From the NCBI RefSeq assembly GCF_014650875.1, contig NZ_BMVU01000002.1, positions 372,001-436,000 on the forward strand: a stretch of DNA of 64,000 nt. The letters run 5' to 3'. The notes under the pieces were generated by a model. That model searched no databases. It saw nothing but the letters and a program-made list of their open reading frames with translations, and was not told the origin of the DNA. Source of the stretch: Streptomyces minutiscleroticus (GTDB taxonomy: Bacteria > Actinomycetota > Actinomycetes > Streptomycetales > Streptomycetaceae). Positions within the stretch are counted from its first letter, which is position 1. The number at the start of each line of letters is the position of its first letter. Positions 54,955 to 63,208 of this stretch are shown piece after piece. The translations under genes and the position numbers were made by a program.

Positions 54955-56430
54955 CTACTCGACGCGGCGCAGGGCGTCCGCGGGCCGCAGCCGGGAGGCG
55001 CGCCAGCCGCCGAACGCGCCCGCGATCAGGCCGCCGGCGACCGCGAGGCCGACCGCGACGGCGATGGTGGTGAGGCCGACGGGCGCGGTCAGCGCGACCT
55101 CCAGGGCCTGGGACGCCTGCCGGCCGGGGCCGCCGCCGCCCATGAAGCCACCGCCCCCGCCGGGACCGCCCGCGCCGCCGCCACCGCCGGTGGCGCCGAC
55201 CTGCGCCTGCAGCGTGGGGCTGATCGCGGTGACGGCGTACGCGCCGGCCAGACCGAGGGCGATGCCGAGGACGCCGCCGACCAGTCCGTTGACGACGGCC
55301 TCGCCGACGACCTGCCGGGTCACGCGGCCGGAGCGCCAGCCGAGCGCCTTGAGGGTGCCGAACTCGCGCACGCGGCGCGAGACCGCCGAGGAGGTCAGCA
55401 GCCCGGCGACCAGGAAGGCGGCCGCGAGGACCACGGCGGACAGCCACTTGCCGACGTCGGAGGCGAGGTCGGAGGCGGTCGACAGGGAGCCGGAGACCGT
55501 GTCGGCGAGGTCGGCGGAGGTGGTGACGGTCGTCCCCGGGATGTTCTCCTGGATGGTCGACTTCACCGCGTCGATCCGCTGCGAGTCGGACGCCCTGACG
55601 TAGATCGTGGTGACCTCGTCCTGGGAGTCGCTCAGCGTCTGGGCCTGCTCCAGCGGGAGGTAGAGGTCGGCCGCCGCGTCCCCGCTGTCGGGCGTCGCGA
55701 TGCCGACGACCTCGAACTTCGTGCCCTTGACGGTGACGCTGTCGCCGAGGTCGAGCTTCTTCTCCTTCGCGTAGGAGGCGTCGGCGACGACGACCTTCGC
55801 GTCCGTCTCGGAGGTCTTGAAGGTACGGCCCTCGGTGATCTTCGAGGAGGTCAGCGGGCCCAGGGCGGGCTCGGTGACGTCCGTGCCGTAGACCGTGTAG
55901 CTGTCGACGTCGAAGTCGGCGCCGCCGCCCTGGACCCGGCCCTGCGGCTGGCCGCCGGACCCACCGCCGCCCGGACCGCCCTGCCGGCCGGAGCCCTGGT
56001 CCTGCTGGAGCTCGCCGCGCCGGAACTGCCCGCTGACCTTCACCACGTTCAGGCTCAGCCCGCCGACGGCGTCCGCGACGCCCTTCTGGCCGCCGACCTT
56101 CGTCACCGTGCCCGCCGCCAGGGTCTGGAAGCCCTGCACCATGACGCGGTCGCTGCTCTGCTCCTCGTCGGAGTCGCCGTCGCGGGCGTCGAACTCGAAG
56201 CGCGGCCCCCGCCGCTCCCCCTCCTGAGGCGCCTGGGCCGCCTTGGTGACGGTCATGTCGGTGCCGAGCCCGTACAGCGACTGCAGGACCTTGCCCTGTG
56301 CCTTCTCCATGCCGGACGACACGGAGGTGACCACGATGACCAGCGCGATGCCCAGCGCGAGGCCGGAGGCGACGACGAGCGCCGCCTTCCTGCGGCGGCG
56401 CAGCTCGCGCCTCAGATAGGTGAAGAACAT
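54955..56430 (-). CDS. FtsX-like permease of MacB-type ABC transporter
   Basis: 491 aa. N-terminal helix about 20-40 (ALVVASGLALGIALVIVVT), an extracytoplasmic MacB-PCD domain about 45-325 with a Gly/Gln-rich insert (QGSGRQGGPGGGGSGGQPQG), then FtsX helices about 330-480 (FLVAGLLTSSAVSRRVREFG, the typical RRREFGTLKALG coupling segment). A second Gly-rich loop precedes the last helix. ATG 56430 follows TACCTT by six bases with no ribosome binding site, so it may be leaderless. It forms the channel with the ATPase encoded downstream. Confidence 0.9.
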   Translation of the reverse strand: MFFTYLRRELRRRRKAALVVASGLALGIALVIVVTSVSSGMEKAQGKVLQSLYGLGTDMTVTKAAQAPQEGERRGPRFEFDARDGDSDEEQSSDRVMVQGFQTLAAGTVTKVGGQKGVADAVGGLSLNVVKVSGQFRRGELQQDQGSGRQGGPGGGGSGGQPQGRVQGGGADFDVDSYTVYGTDVTEPALGPLTSSKITEGRTFKTSETDAKVVVADASYAKEKKLDLGDSVTVKGTKFEVVGIATPDSGDAAADLYLPLEQAQTLSDSQDEVTTIYVRASDSQRIDAVKSTIQENIPGTTVTTSADLADTVSGSLSTASDLASDVGKWLSAVVLAAAFLVAGLLTSSAVSRRVREFGTLKALGWRSGRVTRQVVGEAVVNGLVGGVLGIALGLAGAYAVTAISPTLQAQVGATGGGGGAGGPGGGGGFMGGGGPGRQASQALEVALTAPVGLTTIAVAVGLAVAGGLIAGAFGGWRASRLRPADALRRVE

Positions 56431-56534
56431 GGCGGCAAGGTAGGGACGGCGCGTGATGAAGACGTAAGGCCGGCATAAGAGAACGATGAGAAGCCTGTGG
56501 CCGCGCCGGGCCGGCGCTCCGGCCCCGGGAACGC

Positions 56535-56576
56535 CGACGGCGCCGGTCCCCCTCCGGAGGGGGACCGGCGCCGTCG
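56535..56576. terminator. 42-base perfect palindrome between LD-transpeptidase and FtsX genes
   Basis: Arms of 21 bp (56535-56555 and 56556-56576; CGACGGCGCCGG start) with no loop bases. It lies downstream of the LD-transpeptidase stop. Confidence 0.8.
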
Positions 56577-56606
56577 TACGAGGTGCCGGCCGGGAGGCGC
56601 GCGGCG

Positions 56607-57854
56607 TCAGACCGCCGAGCCCTGCTTCCAGGTGGCCCAGTCCATGTTCCAGCCGTTGAGGCCGTTGTCCGGGGCGATGGTCTTGTCGCCGGTGTTCTTG
56701 ACGACGACCACGTCGCCGATCAGCGAGTTGTTGTAGAACCAGGCGGCCGCGGTGTTCGGGTCGTTCGCGCCCTTGGTGTCGGACAGGCCGACACAGCCGT
56801 GGCTGGTGTTCACCGAGCCGAAGATGGACTTCGCGCCCCAGTAGTTGCCGTGGATGAAGGTGCCGGAGGTGGACAGGCGCATGGCGTGCGGCACGTCCTT
56901 GATGTCGTACTCGCCCTCGCCGTCGTCGTCGGTGAAGCCGACGGTCGCGCCGTTCATCCGGGTCTCCTTGAACTTCTCGGAGATCACCATCTGGCCCTCG
57001 TACGTCTTGTTCTCCGGCGAGCCCGCGGAGATCGGGATGGTCTTGACGACCTTGCCGTCGCGCATGACCTTCATCTGCTTGGTCTGGGCGTCGACGACGG
57101 AGACCTGGTTGCGGCCGATCGTGAAGCTGACGGTCTTCTGCTGCACGCCATAGACGCCGTCCGCGCCCTCGACGCCGTCGAGGGACAGCTTCAGGGTGAC
57201 CTTGGAGCCGCCCTTCCAGTACTCCTCGGGCCGGAAGTCCAGGCGGTTGGCGCTGAACCAGTGGCCGACGACCTCCTGGCCGGAGCTGGAGGTCACGGTG
57301 ACGCCCTTCTGCACCGCGGCCTTGTTGGTGATCGCCTTGTCGAAGTTGATCGAGACCGGCATGCCGACGCCGACGGTGGAGCCGTCCTCGGGCGTGAAGT
57401 TGCCGATGAAGCTGTTGGCCGGGGAGACCGTGGTGAACGAGGCGTTCTCGTGGGCCTTGCGGCCCTCCGAGTCCGCGGCCACCGCCGAGATCCTGTACGT
57501 GGTGGCGCGCTCCAGCTGCCCGCTGGGCGCCCAGCTCTTCTTGTCGGCCGATATCTCCCCGGGCACGGCCTGCCCGTCCGCGGTCTTCATCGTGACGTCC
57601 GTGAGGGTGCCCTTGGCCACGGTCACCTTGGCGGCGTTGTTGATGGAGGCGTTGTCGGAGCCGTCGCCGGGAGTGATCTTGATCTGGGCCTCGGAGCTCT
57701 TCTCGGCGGCCGCCTCGTCGGCCTTCGCCTGAGAGGTGGTCCCCCCGCCCGAGTCGCCGTCGGCCTCGCTTCCGCTGCACGCAGAGAGCACCAGTACACC
57801 GCCGAGCAGGGCGGACGCGGCCGCCAGGCCCCTGCGCCGCCTACTGTCCGTCAT
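56607..57854 (-). CDS. Lipoprotein L,D-transpeptidase (YkuD) with Ig-like domains
   Basis: 415 aa. A type II signal (TDSRRRRGLAAASALLGGVL) ends in the lipobox LSAC with C26, so it should be anchored in the outer face of the membrane. About 60-265 are two Ig-like domains. The YkuD catalytic domain (about 270-405) has HGNYWGAKSIFG and SHGCVGLSD, with Cys354 the nucleophile. It makes 3-3 peptidoglycan cross-links, as mycobacterial LdtB-type enzymes do. ATG 57854 is chosen because GGAG lies nine bases upstream; ATG 57869 is possible. A 42-base palindrome follows. Confidence 0.92.
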   Translation of the reverse strand: MTDSRRRRGLAAASALLGGVLVLSACSGSEADGDSGGGTTSQAKADEAAAEKSSEAQIKITPGDGSDNASINNAAKVTVAKGTLTDVTMKTADGQAVPGEISADKKSWAPSGQLERATTYRISAVAADSEGRKAHENASFTTVSPANSFIGNFTPEDGSTVGVGMPVSINFDKAITNKAAVQKGVTVTSSSGQEVVGHWFSANRLDFRPEEYWKGGSKVTLKLSLDGVEGADGVYGVQQKTVSFTIGRNQVSVVDAQTKQMKVMRDGKVVKTIPISAGSPENKTYEGQMVISEKFKETRMNGATVGFTDDDGEGEYDIKDVPHAMRLSTSGTFIHGNYWGAKSIFGSVNTSHGCVGLSDTKGANDPNTAAAWFYNNSLIGDVVVVKNTGDKTIAPDNGLNGWNMDWATWKQGSAV

Positions 57855-58069
57855 CACACGCTTCTCCATCGTTGCCGAATCCCCAAAACCCCGAGAGTCC
57901 CCGTTAAGACTTCAACGCTACGACCGGTTCGTCCCGTTCCACATCCATCGCATGTGTGGGGCACGCCACGTCCCGCGGCGCATGGTGCGTACATCGGTCA
58001 CCGCGCCTGCTGAGACGACGAAACCCCGGGGGCCGGTTGCCGCCCGGGGTCAAGTTTTCCCCAAGCGCG

Positions 58070-58447
58070 TCAGCGCACTCCGGCCTCCTCGCCGTCGCGA
58101 TCGCCGTCACCGTCGTAGCCGCTGTCGTCATCATCGTCGTCGAGGTCCCATTCGAGCGAATCCGGATCGTGGTCGACCTCCTCGCTGCTCCACGACGCCT
58201 GCGCGAGGTCGATCCCGGGCACCGCGCTGACCAGGTCGAACGGATCGACGAGATAGGCGAGGGCCTCGGCCGTGTCCTCCGTCACCGCGCTCTCGGCGTG
58301 CGCGCGCTCGCCGGCCGGCAGGTCGCCCGCGGCGGCGGAGTCGGCGATTCTGCCCAGCGCGGCCCCGGTGAGGGCCTCGGCGTCAGTGATCTCCAGCACG
58401 AGGTCGACGCGAAGCCGGACAAAGGATGATGTCTCAGGAGTGCTCAT
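58070..58447 (-). CDS. Small acidic conserved protein, unknown function
   Basis: 125 aa. The N-terminal part (about 5-75) is a compact helical/beta region (SSFVRLRVDLVLEITDAEAL, RAHAESAVTEDTAEALAYLV), and the C-terminal 30 residues are a run of Asp/Glu (WDLDDDDDDSGYDGDGDRDG). No signal peptide or membrane helix. ATG 58447 is chosen; the longer frame into 58822 is a shadow of the LAxTG protein gene on the other strand. Function unknown. It is divergent from the LAxTG surface-protein gene. Confidence 0.72.
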   Translation of the reverse strand: MSTPETSSFVRLRVDLVLEITDAEALTGAALGRIADSAAAGDLPAGERAHAESAVTEDTAEALAYLVDPFDLVSAVPGIDLAQASWSSEEVDHDPDSLEWDLDDDDDDSGYDGDGDRDGEEAGVR

Positions 58448-58557
58448 GGGACGGAGCGTACGGCCCCGGACGCCCACGACTTTCCCGCGACCCGCGCCTT
58501 TCATTAGCATCCCCTCATACGGCCAATTCGCCAGCGCCACAAGGGGATCGATATTCA

Positions 58558-58974
58558 GTGTCCGCCGCTCGTCGCTCGTTGCTGACCGCCACCGCAGCAG
58601 GGACCCTGCTGGGCGCGCTGTGGTTCGTCCCGTCCGCGAACGCGACGGTGGACCGGACCGCCCCGGAGGACGTCCTCCGCACCACCGCGACGACGACGTC
58701 CACGCGGGCCGGGGCGGACGCGGGGACCGCGGCGTCCACCACGGCGGACGGCACGGCGGACACCACCGCGGTCTCGTCCGTCGCGCGGACCTCTCAGACC
58801 TCCCGGGCTTCTCGGACCTCACAGACCTCGTCGACGGACTCCGCGGACGGCGCCCGGCTCGCCGACACCGGCAGCTTCGACACGACGCCGTACGTGGCCG
58901 GCGGCACGCTGCTGCTGGGCCTGGGAGCGGGTTTCGTCGTGTACTCGGTGCGGCGGGAGCGCGCGACGGCCTGA
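58558..58974 (+). CDS. Small cell-wall-anchored protein with LAxTG sorting signal
   Basis: 138 aa. Signal peptide about 1-29 (LLTATAAGTLLGALWFVPSA). A Thr/Ser/Ala-rich stalk (about 30-98) follows, then LADTG at 101-105, a hydrophobic helix (about 112-130) and RRER at 132-135. This is the sorting signal of class E sortases, which prefer LAxTG in high-GC Gram-positives. The stalk has no folded domain, so it may be a wall-exposed spacer or an adhesin remnant. The GTG at 58558 has AGGGGA about ten bases upstream. It converges with hutH, whose stop is 43 bp downstream. Confidence 0.85.
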   Translation: MSAARRSLLTATAAGTLLGALWFVPSANATVDRTAPEDVLRTTATTTSTRAGADAGTAASTTADGTADTTAVSSVARTSQTSRASRTSQTSSTDSADGARLADTGSFDTTPYVAGGTLLLGLGAGFVVYSVRRERATA

Positions 58975-59017
58975 GGCCGCACCCGCCCCCGCCCCGACCG
59001 CTCCGGCGGCCGCCGCG

Positions 59018-60562
59018 TCACCTCAGCGGCCCCGTCACCGCCTCCACCGCCGCCAGCAGCCCGCCGGTGCGGACGAAGGCGTCCGCGGCCTCCAGGTCCG
59101 GGGCCAGGTAGCGGTCGGGCCCCGGGCCCGCGACCCCCGCCGCGCGGGCCGCGTCGACGACCGCGCGGGTGGCCGGCGCCGGGGTCAGCCCCTCGCGCAG
59201 CTCGACCGCGCGCGTGGCGGCGTACAGCTCGACCGCCAGCACGCGCGAGAGGTCGCCGACCGCCGTGCGCAGCTTGCGCGCCGCCGACCAGCCCATGGAG
59301 ACGTGGTCCTCCTGCATCGCCGAGGACGGGATGGAGTCGGCCGAGGCGGGCACGGCCAGCCGCTTCATCTCGCTCACCAGCGCCGCCTGCGTGTACTGGG
59401 CGATCATCAGGCCCGAGTCCACGCCCGCGTCGTCCGCGAGGAACGGCGGCAGCCCGTGGCTGCGGTTCTTGTCGAGCAGCCGGTCGGTGCGGCGCTCGGC
59501 GATCGAGGCGAGGTCCGCCGCCGCGATGGCCAGGAAGTCCAGCACGTACGCGACGGGCGCCCCGTGGAAGTTGCCGTTCGACTCCACGCGGCCGTCGGGC
59601 AGGACCACCGGGTTGTCGACGGCGGCGGCCAGTTCGCGCTCGGCGACCAGCCGGGCGTGGGCGAGCGTGTCCCGGCCCGCACCCGCGACCTGCGGCGCGC
59701 AGCGCACCGAGTACGCGTCCTGCACGCGCGGCGCGTCGTCCTGGTGATGTCCCGTCAGCCCCGAGCCCTTCAGCACGGCGAGCATGTTGGCGGCGGACGC
59801 GGCCTGGCCGGGGTGCGGGCGGATCGCGTGCAGCTCGGGTGCCAGCACCTTGTCCGTGCCGAGCAGCGCCTCCAGGGACAGGGCCGCCGTGACGTCCGCC
59901 GACCTGTAGAGGACGTCGAGGTCCGCGAGGGCCATGACCAGCATGCCGAGCATGCCGTCGGTGCCGTTGAGGAGCGCGAGGCCCTCCTTCTCGCGCAGTT
60001 CCACGGGGGCGATCCCGTGCGCGGCGAGGAGTTCGGCGGCCGGGCGCACCATGCCGTCGGGTCCCTCCGCCTCGCCCTCGCCCATCAGCGTCAGGGCGCA
60101 GTGGGACAGCGGGGCGAGGTCCCCGGAGCAGCCCAGCGAGCCGTACTCGTGCACGACCGGGGTGATGCCGGCGTTCAGGACGTCCGCCATGGCCTGCGCG
60201 ACGGAGGGCCGGACGCCCGTGCGGCCCGAGCACACCGTCTTCAGGCGCAGGAACATCAGGGCGCGGACGACCTCGCGCTCCACGCGGGGGCCCATGCCGG
60301 CGGCGTGCGAGCGGACGATGTTGCGCTGCAGCCGCGCCCGCAGTTCGGGGCCGATGTGCCGGGTCGCGAGGGCGCCGAAGCCGGTGGAGACGCCGTACAC
60401 CGGGTCCGGCTTGGCCGCGAGCGCGTCCACGGTCTCGCGGGCCGCGGTGAGGGCGGTCACCGCCTCGCCGGAGAGTTCGACGCGGGCACCGCCCCGCGCC
60501 ACGGCGAGCACGTCGGACGCGGTGGCCCCGGAGGTCCCCACCACCACAGTGTGCATATTCAT
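59018..60562 (-). CDS. hutH: Histidine ammonia-lyase
   Basis: 514 aa. Converts L-histidine to trans-urocanate and ammonia, the first step of histidine degradation. The MIO-forming tripeptide region reads GSLGCSGDLAPLSH with C145-S146-G147, so Cys replaces the usual Ala of Ala-Ser-Gly. Other signatures: VYGVSTGFGALA near 55-66, NGTDGMLG, QDAYSVRCAPQV and SNGNFHGAPVAY. ATG 60562 (MNMHTVV) lies seven bases after a -10 hexamer with no ribosome binding site. It appears monocistronic. Confidence 0.93.
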   Translation of the reverse strand: MNMHTVVVGTSGATASDVLAVARGGARVELSGEAVTALTAARETVDALAAKPDPVYGVSTGFGALATRHIGPELRARLQRNIVRSHAAGMGPRVEREVVRALMFLRLKTVCSGRTGVRPSVAQAMADVLNAGITPVVHEYGSLGCSGDLAPLSHCALTLMGEGEAEGPDGMVRPAAELLAAHGIAPVELREKEGLALLNGTDGMLGMLVMALADLDVLYRSADVTAALSLEALLGTDKVLAPELHAIRPHPGQAASAANMLAVLKGSGLTGHHQDDAPRVQDAYSVRCAPQVAGAGRDTLAHARLVAERELAAAVDNPVVLPDGRVESNGNFHGAPVAYVLDFLAIAAADLASIAERRTDRLLDKNRSHGLPPFLADDAGVDSGLMIAQYTQAALVSEMKRLAVPASADSIPSSAMQEDHVSMGWSAARKLRTAVGDLSRVLAVELYAATRAVELREGLTPAPATRAVVDAARAAGVAGPGPDRYLAPDLEAADAFVRTGGLLAAVEAVTGPLR

Positions 60563-60598
60563 ATTCAGGAGCCTACGCAGTGAATCTACGGATGTCAC
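60563..60598 (-). promoter_or_regulatory. hutH promoter, predicted leaderless
   Basis: On the minus strand, GTGACA (60598-60593) and TAGGCT (60575-60570) are 17 bp apart. TAGGCT ends seven bases before ATG 60562, so transcription should start at or next to the start codon. Confidence 0.65.
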
Positions 60599-60744
60599 GG
60601 GCGGAATACGGAACGGACCCTTACGCCCGGACGACCGCCGTCCGCGGCCGGAGAGGCGTACGGCCGGATGTGCGGCCGGAGCCGTCCGCGGCCGCGGCGG
60701 GCGCGCGGCCGGACGCATGACCGGACGCACGACCGGGCGTACGG

Positions 60745-61896
60745 CTAGGAGCGGCGGCCTCTGAAGCGCCGCCGCTCGCCCGCCCCTTCGGGGGGCGGGG
60801 CGTCGGCCAGCCGTACGACCGGGTCCTCCGGACCCTCACCCTCGCGCCCGGCGACCACCGGCTTCCCGGCGCGGACGGCCTTGGCGCGGTACTGCGCCGC
60901 GTCCGCGAGCCGGAACAGCCGGCGCGCCGAGAGCACCGGCCCGATCGGGTCCTGGGTCGAGGCGACCCCGCAGGCCACGCCCTCACCGAGCTCCAACTCG
61001 GCCGCCCGGCGGCACAGTTCGTCGGCCACCCGGACCACGGCGTCGGCGTCCGGACCCACCGCGAGCAGGCAGAACTCGTCGCCGCCGAGCCGGGCGGCGA
61101 GCGCGCCCGGGAGCATCGCGCCGCACAGCGAGAGCACCGAGCCGAACCGTTCGAGGAGCCGGTCGCCCACCGCGTGCCCCCGGGTGTCGTTGACCTTCTT
61201 GAGCCCGTTGACGTCGCAGACCACCAGGCTGACCACGGCCCCCTCCCCGCGGTGGCGCTCGACCGCCTCCTCCAGGCAGACGTCCACGGCACGGCGGTTG
61301 GCGAGCCCCGTGAGCGCGTCGGTGAAGGCCAGGCGGCGGGCCTCCTCCAGGCGCTCGGTCTGGGCTATCCCGGCGGCGACGACCGAGGCGAGGACGGTGG
61401 CGAAGTCGGCGTCGGCGCGGTCGAAGACGGGCTCGCCCGGCGGCCGGGCCACGTACAGCTCGCCCCAGGCGCGGCCGTGCAGCACGACCGGGGCGACGAC
61501 GCAGCAGCCGCGGCCGCGCCGGCGCAGGGCCGCGACGCGCTGGTGGCAGTACCCGGCCCGCCCGGTCGCGGTGCCGCTCGCGGTCTCGACCCAGGCGTTG
61601 GGCCCCCCGCCCCCGGCCCAGCGCTCGTGCAGGAACTCGGTGATCTCCGGGAACTGGTGGACCGGGTAGGCCTCGCCGGTCGGGAACTCCTCCTCGTCCG
61701 GCGTCAGCTCCCCCACGTTCGCGAGGACCCGCAGCCGGCCGCACTCGCGCTCCCACACCGAGAGCGCCGCGAAGTTTCCGCCCAGCGCGTCCCGGGCCCC
61801 CAGCGCGGCCGCCCGCCAGGACTCGCGCGGAGAGTGCGCCGCCGCCATGCCCTGCGCCAGCGCCACCACGGCCCGAAGGCGTCTGTCCTCACCCAT
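60745..61896 (-). CDS. GAF-GGDEF diguanylate cyclase
   Basis: 383 aa, cytosolic. Residues about 15-185 are a GAF sensor (LSVWERECGRLRVLANVGEL, GCCVVAPVVLHGRAWGELYV). About 200-345 are the GGDEF domain with the intact active site RLGGDEFCLLAVG and FTDALTGLANRRAVD. The segment upstream (CGAMLPGALAARLGGDEF) has no RxxD inhibitory site, so product inhibition may be weak. It should make c-di-GMP, which controls development through BldD in Streptomyces. TAACCT ends six bases before ATG 61896, suggesting a leaderless mRNA. It is next to hutH but unrelated to it. Confidence 0.9.
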   Translation of the reverse strand: MGEDRRLRAVVALAQGMAAAHSPRESWRAAALGARDALGGNFAALSVWERECGRLRVLANVGELTPDEEEFPTGEAYPVHQFPEITEFLHERWAGGGGPNAWVETASGTATGRAGYCHQRVAALRRRGRGCCVVAPVVLHGRAWGELYVARPPGEPVFDRADADFATVLASVVAAGIAQTERLEEARRLAFTDALTGLANRRAVDVCLEEAVERHRGEGAVVSLVVCDVNGLKKVNDTRGHAVGDRLLERFGSVLSLCGAMLPGALAARLGGDEFCLLAVGPDADAVVRVADELCRRAAELELGEGVACGVASTQDPIGPVLSARRLFRLADAAQYRAKAVRAGKPVVAGREGEGPEDPVVRLADAPPPEGAGERRRFRGRRS

Positions 61897-62114
61897 CGTC
61901 CCAGGTTAGGTAGTTTTGCCACTCTTTGGGACATCGAGGCGGCGAACAGGGGGCCGCGGGCATGGAAGCGGCACACGGGGGAATACGGGCACGTCACAGC
62001 GGCCGGAACACGGTCACGAAGCCCCCGTGCGCGCCTCTGTCCGTGCGCACCCGCACTCGTACGCACCCAGGGTCCGCGCCCACACGCGCCCTGTCCGCGT
62101 CCGTGCCGACACAG

Positions 62115-62138
62115 GCACCCGCACCCGCACCCGCACCC
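62115..62138. repeat. Four tandem GCACCC hexamers in intergenic region
   Basis: Exact units at 62115-62138, enclosed by AGGCAC (62113-62118) and GTGCCT (62139-62144). The 284-bp region 61897-62180 between the GGDEF and enoyl-CoA hydratase genes holds no gene; the hairpin may be the hydratase terminator. Confidence 0.6.
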
Positions 62139-62180
62139 GTGCCTACGCCTACGCCACGGACGGCTCTCCGCCCGGCTTCG

Positions 62181-62987
62181 CTACTCCCCAGGCCACTGCG
62201 GCTTCCGCTTCTCGTTGAAGGCCGCGACGCCCTCGGCGCGGTCGCCGGAGAACGCCACCGAGCGCCAGGCCGCGTCCTCCACCTCCAGACCGGTCCGCAG
62301 GTCGAGCCCGTGACCCAGGCGCAGGGCCCGCTTGGCGGCGCGCAGGCCGACCGGCGAGTTCCCGGCGATGCGTGCGGCCAGGGCCAGCGCCTCCTCCCGG
62401 TCCCGTCCCTCGTCCACCAGCTCGTCGACGAGCCCCAGCTCGCGTGCCTCGGCCGCCTCGACGCGGCGCGCCGAGAAGATCAGCTCGGCCGCGCGCGCCG
62501 CACCGACCCGGCGCGGCAGCAGCTGCGTGCCGCCGCCGCCGGGGATCACGCCGACGGACACCTCGGGCAGCCCCACGACGGCCGTACGGTCGGCCACGAT
62601 CAGGTCGCAGGAGAGCGCGAGCTCGAAGCCGCCGCCCAGCGCGAAGCCGTGCACGGCGGCGACCGTCGGCACGGGCAGCTCCAGGACGCCGGTGTACGCG
62701 GCCCGCGCGGTCGGGCGCTGCCGCACCAGCTCCGCGTCGGTGAGGGAGTTGCGCTCCTTCAGATCGGCGCCGACGCAGAAGGCGCGCTCGTGGGTGGAGG
62801 TGAGGACGACCGCGCGCACGTCGCGGTCGGCGGCCAGGGCCTCGCAGGCGGCGGCGATCGAGCGGGCCATCTCCGTGGACACCGCGTTCATGGCCTTGGG
62901 CCGGTCGAGGACGAACTCCGCGACGTGCCCGTGCCGCCGTACGACGACGTGCTCCCCGAACCGCCGCCCGGCTTCCTGCTCGGCCAT
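62181..62987 (-). CDS. Enoyl-CoA hydratase/isomerase (crotonase family)
   Basis: 268 aa. Crotonase fold. The oxyanion-hole segments are AFCVGADLKERNSL and HGFALGGGFELALSCD. Both catalytic glutamate positions of true hydratases can be placed: Glu in GGGFELALSCD and Glu in LPEVSVGVIPGGGGTQ. It should hydrate 2-enoyl-CoA in fatty-acid or amino-acid breakdown. ATG 62987 has AAGGAGGG five bases upstream, one of the best sites in the window. A TTAAC-N4-GTTAA inverted repeat lies directly upstream. Confidence 0.9.
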   Translation of the reverse strand: MAEQEAGRRFGEHVVVRRHGHVAEFVLDRPKAMNAVSTEMARSIAAACEALAADRDVRAVVLTSTHERAFCVGADLKERNSLTDAELVRQRPTARAAYTGVLELPVPTVAAVHGFALGGGFELALSCDLIVADRTAVVGLPEVSVGVIPGGGGTQLLPRRVGAARAAELIFSARRVEAAEARELGLVDELVDEGRDREEALALAARIAGNSPVGLRAAKRALRLGHGLDLRTGLEVEDAAWRSVAFSGDRAEGVAAFNEKRKPQWPGE

Positions 62988-63000
62988 GACACCCTCCTTG

Positions 63001-63014
63001 TTAACGCGGGTTAA
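63001..63014. promoter_or_regulatory. TTAAC-N4-GTTAA operator candidate upstream of enoyl-CoA hydratase
   Basis: TTAAC (63001-63005) and GTTAA (63010-63014) form a nearly perfect A/T-rich inverted repeat just upstream of the Shine-Dalgarno site. Repression by a TetR- or GntR-type fatty-acid regulator is a reasonable guess. Confidence 0.4.
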
Positions 63015-63208
63015 CTCCTGTCGTCCAGATCATCGCACCGGGCGCGGCCCGGGAAAAGGCCGGGCGGGAGCACCGCTCCCGGCGCCTGCGTCCATTCCCC
63101 GTTCGAGTGAACCGCGCCCGGCCCCGGCCCGCGCCGGACCAGCGCGTGCATAGCCTGCCCAGGCGTGAGCGCGCCGGGGGGCGCCGCCCGCGGCGGGGAG
63201 GGATCACC

